12,991 nt of DNA, taken from the NCBI GenBank assembly GCA_945898025.1, contig CAMDGT010000015.1:1-12991 (forward strand), in the 5' to 3' direction. Each line of letters opens with the position of its first letter. Position 1 is the stretch's first letter. Under the pieces are notes generated by a model. The model made no database searches, was not told where the DNA came from, and saw nothing but the letters and a program-made list of their open reading frames with translations. Position numbers and translations under genes: made by a program. The DNA is from Rickettsia typhi. GTDB taxonomy: Bacteria; Pseudomonadota; Alphaproteobacteria; Rickettsiales; UBA1997. Below are positions 7,372 through 12,991 of this stretch, one piece after another.

Positions 7372-8631
7372 ATGTCTAAAAAATTGCACGAAGACAAGCA
7401 AAATCAGAGTTCTCAACAAAATTTAAATGAATATTCTTTGCAGTCAAGTTTAGTAAAGTCTGGAGAAGATAATGTTATGACCATTAATTTTGGTCCACAA
7501 CATCCTGCTGCTCATGGTGTTTTGAGGCTTATCCTTGAAATGGATGGCGAGGTTATTAAAAGAGCGGATCCTCATATTGGTTTATTGCATCGCGGTACCG
7601 AAAAATTAATCGAATATAAAACTTATTTACAGGCGGTTCCTTATTTTGATAGGCTTGATTATGTTTCTCCAATGTGTCAAGAGCATGGTTTTGCTCTAGC
7701 GGTAGAAAGCCTACTCGGCTGTAAGATACCATTAAGAGCTCAATATATTAGAGTTCTATTTTCTGAAATTACAAGAATTCTTAATCATGTTATGGCAATT
7801 ACAACTCAGGCGCTTGATGTTGGAGCAATGACTCCTTTGCTATGGCTGTTTGAAGAAAGAGAAAAAATGATGGGTTTTTACGAAAAGGTTAGTGGCTCAA
7901 GAATGCATGCCGCCTATATTAGGCCGGGAGGCGTTCATCAAGATTTACCAAATGGATTAGCTGAGGAGATAGCTGAATTTATCCTGCATTTTCCAAAAAA
8001 ACTTGATGATGTTGATAATTTATTGACTGATAATCGTATTTTTAAGCAAAGAATGGTTGATATTGGAGTTGTCACTGCAGATGAGGCTCTTGCTTGGGGC
8101 TTTTCTGGGCCAATGATTCGCGGATCGGGCATTGCATGGGATCTCAGAAAAAGTCAACCGTACGAAATATATGGAAAGCTTGATTTTGATGTACCTATAG
8201 GTAAAAATGGCGATTCATATGATCGCTATTTAATTAGAGTTGCCGAAATGAGAGAATCAGTAAAATTAATTAAACAATGTTTAGAAAAAATGCCTAAAGG
8301 CGAGATTGTCGTTGATGATCCAAGAATAGCTCCTCCAAAAAGAACAAAAATGAAGAGCGAAATGGAGGCGATGATAAATCACTTTAAGCTTTATACTGAA
8401 GGTTATAGAGTTCCTGCTGGAGAGGTTTATAAAGCGGTTGAAGCGCCTAAGGGTGAGTTTGGAGTTTATTTGATTTCTGATGGTTCTAATAAGCCTTATC
8501 GTTGTCGAGTCAGGGCTCCAGGGTTCGCTCATTTGCAAGCTCTAGATTTTATGGTAAGGGGGCATATGCTTGCTGATGTTGTGACTATTATCTCAACTCA
8601 AGATATTGTTTTTGGAGAAGTTGATCGTTAG
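7372..8631 (+). CDS. nuoD: NADH-quinone oxidoreductase subunit D (Complex I, 49-kDa type)
   Basis: NuoD belongs to the peripheral arm of Complex I and lines the quinone pocket with NuoB. The product has 419 residues. The conserved part begins at about residue 37 with '[13 protein letters not shown]', followed by '[20 protein letters not shown]' in which LHRGTEK (72-78) is the family signature, and '[12 protein letters not shown]'. H48 and Y97 correspond to bovine His59 and Tyr108, the quinone-pocket residues. It ends in the invariant 'DIVFGEVDR', so it is complete. The first ~35 residues are polar, S/Q/N-rich and not part of the usual family; an in-frame ATG at 7477 (residue 36), preceded by GGAGAAG at 7462-7468, would give a standard-length protein and is a real alternative start. 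No other nuo gene is adjacent, although NuoD must work with the other 13 or so subunits. Confidence 0.97.
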   Translation: MSKKLHEDKQNQSSQQNLNEYSLQSSLVKSGEDNVMTINFGPQHPAAHGVLRLILEMDGEVIKRADPHIGLLHRGTEKLIEYKTYLQAVPYFDRLDYVSPMCQEHGFALAVESLLGCKIPLRAQYIRVLFSEITRILNHVMAITTQALDVGAMTPLLWLFEEREKMMGFYEKVSGSRMHAAYIRPGGVHQDLPNGLAEEIAEFILHFPKKLDDVDNLLTDNRIFKQRMVDIGVVTADEALAWGFSGPMIRGSGIAWDLRKSQPYEIYGKLDFDVPIGKNGDSYDRYLIRVAEMRESVKLIKQCLEKMPKGEIVVDDPRIAPPKRTKMKSEMEAMINHFKLYTEGYRVPAGEVYKAVEAPKGEFGVYLISDGSNKPYRCRVRAPGFAHLQALDFMVRGHMLADVVTIISTQDIVFGEVDR

Positions 8632-8673
8632 AGCTGTTGTTAATCTAAAATTTAAATTATTTAAAACACCTTT

Positions 8674-9876
8674 ATGACAAATTTAGAATTGGCGAATTTT
8701 TCTGTTAAAGAAGAATTTAGTAAGGGTCGTTTATATAACGAAAATTATCAAGATAATAAATATCGCTCAATATTTGGTAGAGATAGAGATCGCATCATTA
8801 ACTCTTCTGCTTTTAGAAGATTGCAATATAAGACTCAGGTTTTTGTTAATCACGAAGGCGATCATTACCGAACCCGCCTTACTCATTCTTTAGAGGTGGC
8901 TCAAATTGCTAGATGGATAGCTGGAGGCCTTTCTATCAATAAAGATTTAGCTGAAATAGTGTCTCTTGTTCACGATATAGGTCATCCGGCTTTTGGTCAT
9001 GCAGGAGAAGAAGCTTTAAATCAAAAAATGATGCTGATTATAGATGAAAATAATCAAAAATTAAATTTCTCTCATAATGCCCATACTTTAAAGCTAATTA
9101 CGAAAATTGAAACAAGATTTGTTGATTTTGAAGGACTTAATCTTTCTTGGGAAATATTGGAAGCCGTCGTTAAGCATAATGGTGCTTTTATTAAAACAGC
9201 TGAAGAATATATAGTAAAATATAACGATATTCACGATCTTGAATTGCTTTTATCGCCCAGTCTTGAAGGTCAAGTTTCTGCGATAGCTGACGATATAGCT
9301 TATAATAATCATGATTTAGAAGATGGTTTAAGGGCTGGTCTTTTTGATATTGAAGATTTATTCGAACTGCCTTTAGTTGGGAAGATTTATAGCGATATTT
9401 TAAAAAAATATCCTAAAATTAAGAGGGAATTATTAGTTGGCGAGGCTAAGAAAATTATTACTTTGGCGATGGTTGTTAATTTAATTGAATCCAGCAAAAA
9501 AAATATCAAGGATAATAAAATAAAGACTCTTGAAGAGGTTAGATTATTTAAAGATTTTTTAATTAATTTTGATAGCGAATTTCAAGAAATTCAAAGGCGG
9601 ATTAAAAGTTTTTTGATGACAAAAATGTATCGACATCCGATTGTAAATCAAATGACTAAAAGTGCTAAAAATATAATTTCAACAATTTTTGATTTTTATT
9701 TTACGAGTCCGCAATTTTTACCACCAGATCTTTTTATTAACAATATTACTGGCGAAGAAAATATTGATATTAAAAATATAAATTTAGTTAAAAAAGCAGA
9801 AATAGTTAGCGATTACATTGCTGGAATGACTGATCGTTTTGCGATTAACGAATATAAAAGAATTACAGATAGTTAA
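8674..9876 (+). CDS. dgt: dGTPase-like dNTP triphosphohydrolase (HD domain)
   Basis: The 400-residue product belongs to the HD-superfamily deoxyguanosinetriphosphate triphosphohydrolase-like proteins (type 2, typical of Alphaproteobacteria), which cleave dNTPs to deoxynucleosides and tripolyphosphate. The N-terminal part has 'GRDRDRIINSSAFRRLQYKTQVF' in short blocks (about 35-57), then 'HYRTRLTHSLEVAQIAR' with H71, the metal-binding H100-D101 in 'SLVHDIGHPAFGHAGE', and a further aspartate at D207 in 'AIADDIAYNNHDLEDGLRAG'. Together H71, H100-D101 and D207 form the H...HD...D metal site. The C-terminal 'YIAGMTDRFA' (381-390) is also a family hallmark. The frame is intact. It starts 42 nt after nuoD and ends on the base before znuB. 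Which dNTP is preferred cannot be read from the sequence. Confidence 0.95.
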   Translation: MTNLELANFSVKEEFSKGRLYNENYQDNKYRSIFGRDRDRIINSSAFRRLQYKTQVFVNHEGDHYRTRLTHSLEVAQIARWIAGGLSINKDLAEIVSLVHDIGHPAFGHAGEEALNQKMMLIIDENNQKLNFSHNAHTLKLITKIETRFVDFEGLNLSWEILEAVVKHNGAFIKTAEEYIVKYNDIHDLELLLSPSLEGQVSAIADDIAYNNHDLEDGLRAGLFDIEDLFELPLVGKIYSDILKKYPKIKRELLVGEAKKIITLAMVVNLIESSKKNIKDNKIKTLEEVRLFKDFLINFDSEFQEIQRRIKSFLMTKMYRHPIVNQMTKSAKNIISTIFDFYFTSPQFLPPDLFINNITGEENIDIKNINLVKKAEIVSDYIAGMTDRFAINEYKRITDS

Positions 9877-10659
9877 ATGGCAGATTTTTTAATAAATCCA
9901 TTTTTAGCATTAATTTTAATTGCTGTAATTTGCGGAATGCTGGGTAGTTTTGTGCTTTGGAAAAACCTTTCTTATTTTGGCGACGCAATTTCACATTCAA
10001 TGCTTCTTGCAATTGCCATAGCATTAGTTATAAAAATGAATTTATGGTTAGCGATGCTTGTAATTGCTGGCTGTATGATTATAGTAATAAGATATTTTAT
10101 TGATAATAAATATTTAAAAAATGATACCATTTTGGCAATTACAACCTACTGTTTTGTTGCCTTGGCATTGCTGGTTGCAGATTTAAATGGCGGAATAAAA
10201 TTTAATAACTATATTTTTGGCGAGGTCTTAACTGCCAATAAAAGCGATGTAATTGCTTTGTTGCTAATTTTAGTCTTAACAACTTTATATCTTACAATTG
10301 CTTTTAGAAAAATTTTACTAATTAGAATTAATGAAGATTTAGCAAGAATTAAAAATATTAAAATTGATTTGTGGCAAATATCGTTTTTGTTCCTATTGTC
10401 AATATTGATTGCATTGGCAATGCAAATTGTTGGAGTTTTACTGCTTACTGCGATGATGATTATTCCTTCTGCGGTAGCTAGAATAATGGCAAACTCCCCC
10501 TTGCAAATGATTGCAATATCGGTTGTTATTAGTATTATATCAGCAATTGCTGGTTTTTATTTTGCGGTAAAATTCAATCTAAATGCAAGTGCAACAATGG
10601 TTGCAATTACTGGCTTGATATTTATTGTCAATAATTTGATTGTAAAATTAAAAAAATGA
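9877..10659 (+). CDS. znuB: Zinc/manganese-type ABC transporter permease (ZnuB family)
   Basis: The 260-residue product is an integral membrane protein of the ABC-3 permease family, which moves zinc, manganese or iron chelates with a periplasmic binding protein (ZnuA type) and an ATPase (ZnuC type). Hydrophobic segments lie at about 6-26, 32-52, 54-73, 83-104, 122-142, 165-195 (two close segments), 207-229 and 234-255. Family motifs are 'GMLGSFVLWKNLSYFGDAISHSMLL' in parts (20-44), where the S-Y-x-G-D-A-x-S-H-S element is diagnostic, and 'GVLLLTAMMIIPSAVARIM' (186-204). The ATG starts immediately after the dgt TAA (TAAATG) with no gap, suggesting coupled translation. No znuA or znuC is present in the window. 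Zinc is the likeliest metal by family, but this is inference. Confidence 0.92.
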   Translation: MADFLINPFLALILIAVICGMLGSFVLWKNLSYFGDAISHSMLLAIAIALVIKMNLWLAMLVIAGCMIIVIRYFIDNKYLKNDTILAITTYCFVALALLVADLNGGIKFNNYIFGEVLTANKSDVIALLLILVLTTLYLTIAFRKILLIRINEDLARIKNIKIDLWQISFLFLLSILIALAMQIVGVLLLTAMMIIPSAVARIMANSPLQMIAISVVISIISAIAGFYFAVKFNLNASATMVAITGLIFIVNNLIVKLKK

Positions 10660-10683
10660 GACAAAATACCAAAAACCTAACAT

Positions 10684-10702
10684 AAGCTTTTATTTTAAGC
10701 TT
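10684..10702 (+). repeat. Paired AAGCTT hairpin between znuB and icd
   Basis: AAGCTT occurs at 10684-10689 and 10697-10702, separated by 7 nt (TTATTTT). AAGCTT is self-complementary, so the two copies can pair as a 6-bp stem, followed by TTC. It lies in the 68-nt gap after the znuB stop and may be a weak transcript end; the low G+C and short T tail make this doubtful. The rest of the gap shows no convincing promoter. Confidence 0.3.
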
Positions 10703-10727
10703 TTCATTATCAAAGATAAGAAAATTT

Positions 10728-11957
10728 ATGAACAAAATTTCTGTAAAAAACCCAATAGTTGAGATTGATGGCGACGAAATGACGAGAATAATTTGGCATT
10801 TTATAAAAGAAAAACTAATTTTGCCATATCTCGATATTGATATTAAATATTATGATCTAAGCATCATTAATAGAGACAAAACAAACGATCAAATAACTAT
10901 TGATAGTGCGAATGCAATAAAAAAATATCAAGTTGGCATTAAATGCGCTACTATTACTGCCGATGAAGCAAGGCAAAAAGAATTTGGATTAAAAGAAATC
11001 TGGAAATCTCCGAATGGAACTATTAGAAATATTCTTGATGGAACAGTATTCCGCGAGCCAATAGTTTGTAAAAATGTACCAAGATTGGTGAGAAGCTGGA
11101 AGACTCCTATCATCGTTGGTAGGCATGCATTTGGCGATCAATATAAAGCTACTGATTTTGTGATTCCTGGAGCTGGTAAATTAACCATAAAATTTACTGG
11201 TGAAAATGGCGATATAATTGAAAAAGAAGTGTTCCAATTTAATGGTTCTGGGGTTGCGATGGCAATGTACAATGTTGACGAATCGATAAAAGGATTTGCT
11301 TATTCTTGCTTTAATTTAGCTTTACAGAAGGGGTGGCCTCTTTATTTGTCAACAAAAAACACTATTCTTAAAAAATATGATAATCGCTTTAAAGAGATTT
11401 TTCAACAAATTTATGATAGCGAATTTAAGGAAAAATTTACTGCTCAGGGCATAGTATACGAACATCGCTTGATTGATGATATGGTTGCTTCCGCCTTAAA
11501 ATGGAGCGGTAGCTTTGTGTGGGCTTGTAAAAATTATGATGGCGATGTCCAATCTGATTCAGTGGCTCAAGGTTTTGGTTCTTTGGGCTTAATGACTTCT
11601 GTTTTAATTACTCCAGATGGAGAGGTTATGGAGGCTGAGGCGGCACATGGAACTGTTACAAGACATTTTCGCCAGCATCAAGCGGGTAAGCCAACCTCTA
11701 CTAATCCAATTGCCTCAATATTCGCTTGGACTCGTGGCTTGTCTTTTCGTGCAAAACTTGATAATAATCAAGATCTTGGCAATTTTTGCGATCTTCTTGA
11801 AAAGGTTTGTATCGAAACAGTTGAATCTGGAAAAATGACAAAAGATCTTGCTGTTTGTATTGGTGGTGAAAATGTTCAATACGGCAAAGATTATTTATAT
11901 ACAGAAGAATTTCTTGATGAAATTAATAAAAATTTACAAAAATCTTTAAAAATATAG
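10728..11957 (+). CDS. icd: Isocitrate dehydrogenase [NADP], eukaryotic-type (type II)
   Basis: It decarboxylates isocitrate to 2-oxoglutarate, making NADPH and feeding the TCA cycle. The 409-residue product has the length and sequence style of mitochondrial/cytosolic NADP-IDH rather than the E. coli type. Substrate and metal residues are visible: K72 and T75/T77 region '[12 protein letters not shown]', 'SPNGTIRN' (94-101, with S94, N96 and R100), R109 and R132, K211, and the acidic metal site around D250-D251 and '[20 protein letters not shown]' (269-288). 'HGTVTRH' (307-313) carries the R/H pair that gives NADP preference. The frame is intact. It starts with ATG 68 nt after znuB and ends 3 nt before the small downstream ORF. 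Rickettsiaceae and Anaplasmataceae generally have a different Icd family (from memory), so this helps place the organism. Confidence 0.97.
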   Translation: MNKISVKNPIVEIDGDEMTRIIWHFIKEKLILPYLDIDIKYYDLSIINRDKTNDQITIDSANAIKKYQVGIKCATITADEARQKEFGLKEIWKSPNGTIRNILDGTVFREPIVCKNVPRLVRSWKTPIIVGRHAFGDQYKATDFVIPGAGKLTIKFTGENGDIIEKEVFQFNGSGVAMAMYNVDESIKGFAYSCFNLALQKGWPLYLSTKNTILKKYDNRFKEIFQQIYDSEFKEKFTAQGIVYEHRLIDDMVASALKWSGSFVWACKNYDGDVQSDSVAQGFGSLGLMTSVLITPDGEVMEAEAAHGTVTRHFRQHQAGKPTSTNPIASIFAWTRGLSFRAKLDNNQDLGNFCDLLEKVCIETVESGKMTKDLAVCIGGENVQYGKDYLYTEEFLDEINKNLQKSLKI

Positions 11958-11960
11958 TTA

Positions 11961-12155
11961 ATGGATAATTCAAAAAATCAATCGCAGAGCAATGTCAATC
12001 AACAAATGCCTCGCAGAAAAGATGCTCTTAGCTACGAAGAAAGCTTGAAAATGGAGGGGGAAATAAAAATTGCCAATAAAAATAATGTTAATAATCAATT
12101 GATGATCACTGGTTTTTCTCAACTTAATCTAAGCGATAAAATAGTTAAAAAATAA
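11961..12155 (+). CDS. Unrecognised 64-residue N/Q-rich small protein
   Basis: I do not recognise this product. It is a hydrophilic 64-residue protein with 10 N and 6 Q (a quarter of residues), no membrane segment, no cysteine, and a short charged centre 'RRKDALSYEESLKMEGEIK' (18-36) that looks helical. The N-terminal 17 residues look disordered. The ATG is 3 nt after the icd stop and the TAA ends 6 nt before the gltX ATG, filling the space almost exactly, which suggests a real gene in a tight operon. There is no clear Shine-Dalgarno. It could be a rapidly evolving small protein or an accidental open frame. I considered the SDHAF4-like DUF1674 family but saw no match to its conserved C-terminal motif. 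Confidence 0.5.
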   Translation: MDNSKNQSQSNVNQQMPRRKDALSYEESLKMEGEIKIANKNNVNNQLMITGFSQLNLSDKIVKK

Positions 12156-12161
12156 TTGGTT

Positions 12162-12991
12162 ATGTCGATAATTACTCGTTTTGCCCCTTCTCCAACTGGA
12201 GATTTGCATATAGGCGGTGCTCGAACCGCATTATTTAACTATTTATTTGCTAAAAAGAATAATGGTAAGTTTTTACTAAGAATTGAAGATACGGATAAAA
12301 AAAGATCCACAGAATCGGCAATAAAGGCAATTTATGAAGGTCTTGAGTGGTTGGGTGTTGATTGCGATGAAAAGGCGGTTCTGCAATCAAGTAATATAAC
12401 TAGGCATCGCCAAGTTGCTTATCAACTACTTGAAAATAATCAAGCATATTATTGCTACACTAGTGCGGAAGAGCTTGCAGAGATGAGGGAGAAAGCGGAA
12501 AAAAAAGGGCAAATATTCCGCTTTAAAAGTGAGTGGCGAGAAAAACAGCCTTCTCAAGCCATAAATATAAAACCCGTCATTAGAATAAAAGCACCTTTGA
12601 ACGGCGAAACTATTATTAACGACCTAATTCAGGGCGAGGTAAGGGTTAATAATAATGAGCTTGATGATTTAGTAATGCTTAGGTCTGACGATACTCCAAC
12701 CTACATGCTAGCCGTTGTGGTTGATGATTATGATATGAATATTAGTCACATTATTAGAGGAGACGATCATTTAACTAATGCCTTTCGTCAAAAAATAATT
12801 TATCAAGCTTTAAATTGGAAGGTGCCAGAATTTGCCCACATTCCTTTAATTTACGGTAATGATGGAACAAAAATGTCAAAAAGACACGGTGCTACTGCGG
12901 TTGTAGATTATGCCAAAATGGGTTATTTACCGCAAGCGATGAGAAATTATCTTTTAAAATTGGGTTGGGCACATCAAAATGATGAAATTAT
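12162..12991 (+). CDS. gltX: Glutamyl-tRNA synthetase, N-terminal part (cut by window end)
   Basis: GltX charges tRNA-Glu with glutamate; some alphaproteobacterial forms also charge tRNA-Gln, and the sequence here does not settle which. 276 codons are visible of a usual 450-500. The class I synthetase catalytic core is clear: '[20 protein letters not shown]' (6-25) with the HIGH-type motif HIGG (16-19), 'RIEDTD' (40-45), '[17 protein letters not shown]' (188-204), and KMSKR (237-241) followed by 'HGATAV'. In the zinc-binding region of E. coli GluRS (C98, C100, C125, H127), C98 is kept but residue 100 is T and the later pair is missing, so it is probably a zinc-free form. It starts with ATG 6 nt after the small ORF. 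The anticodon-binding domain lies beyond the window. Confidence 0.97.
   Translation, partial: MSIITRFAPSPTGDLHIGGARTALFNYLFAKKNNGKFLLRIEDTDKKRSTESAIKAIYEGLEWLGVDCDEKAVLQSSNITRHRQVAYQLLENNQAYYCYTSAEELAEMREKAEKKGQIFRFKSEWREKQPSQAINIKPVIRIKAPLNGETIINDLIQGEVRVNNNELDDLVMLRSDDTPTYMLAVVVDDYDMNISHIIRGDDHLTNAFRQKIIYQALNWKVPEFAHIPLIYGNDGTKMSKRHGATAVVDYAKMGYLPQAMRNYLLKLGWAHQNDEI

Noticed and set aside
7368..7373. TATAAT hexamer at the nuoD start
   Set aside because: It overlaps the ATG at 7372, so a promoter here would start transcription inside the gene; chance match in AT-rich DNA (it could only serve the alternative start at 7477).
12053..12072. GGAGGGGG followed by TTG inside the small N/Q-rich ORF
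   Set aside because: The TTG opens only a frame of about ten codons before a stop, so it does not start a gene.
1..12991. Mobile element, CRISPR, tRNA/rRNA or defence system
   Set aside because: Gene spacing leaves at most about 125 nt between genes, with no transposase, phage or repeat-array pattern and no cloverleaf seen by eye.

Overview
This window is an AT-rich bacterial chromosome segment in which every supported gene lies on the + strand and is tightly packed. It most likely comes from a reduced-genome alphaproteobacterium, such as a host-associated or Rickettsiales/Holosporales-like lineage. Reasons: the spc-alpha junction reads rplO-secY-adk-rpsM-rpsK-rpoA-rplQ with no rpmJ or infA; there are mitochondria-like NuoD and eukaryotic-type (type II) NADP isocitrate dehydrogenase genes and a type-2 dGTPase-like gene; intergenic DNA is short and AT-rich; and Shine-Dalgarno sequences are almost absent. 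TGA is used as a stop (secY, znuB), so the genetic code is standard. The exact lineage cannot be named from the sequence alone.

Layout. Positions 1-171 hold the 3' end of rplO (uL15). Then come secY (GTG start) and adk, which overlap by 4 nt. An AT-rich perfect inverted repeat covers the adk stop and precedes rpsM, which has a TTG start and the only strong Shine-Dalgarno in the window. rpsK, rpoA and rplQ follow, and then rplS (bL19) 1 nt after rplQ, which is not its usual place. A small signal-peptide or lipoprotein-like gene of unknown function (4875-5336) and an Uup-type ABC-F ATPase gene come next. After a 125-nt gap with weak terminator-like and promoter-like sequences there is a nuoD separated from other Complex I genes, a dGTPase-like HD hydrolase gene, and a zinc/manganese-type ABC permease (znuB) that starts on the base after the dgt stop. 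After a 68-nt gap come icd, a 64-codon unrecognised N/Q-rich ORF, and the 5' part of gltX, cut by the window end.

How the genes fit together. Positions 1-4852 are translation, transcription and secretion machinery (ribosomal proteins, RNA polymerase alpha, the SecY channel) plus adenylate kinase for nucleotide balance. The rest is a mixed housekeeping run: ribosome-associated ATPase, respiration (NuoD), dNTP control, metal uptake, TCA cycle (Icd) and glutamyl-tRNA synthesis. I see no mobile element, CRISPR array, tRNA, rRNA or obvious defence system, and no clearly new multi-gene system. The points worth a second look are gene placement (rplS, nuoD, znuB), two small unrecognised genes, start-site questions and the adk/rpsM inverted repeat.
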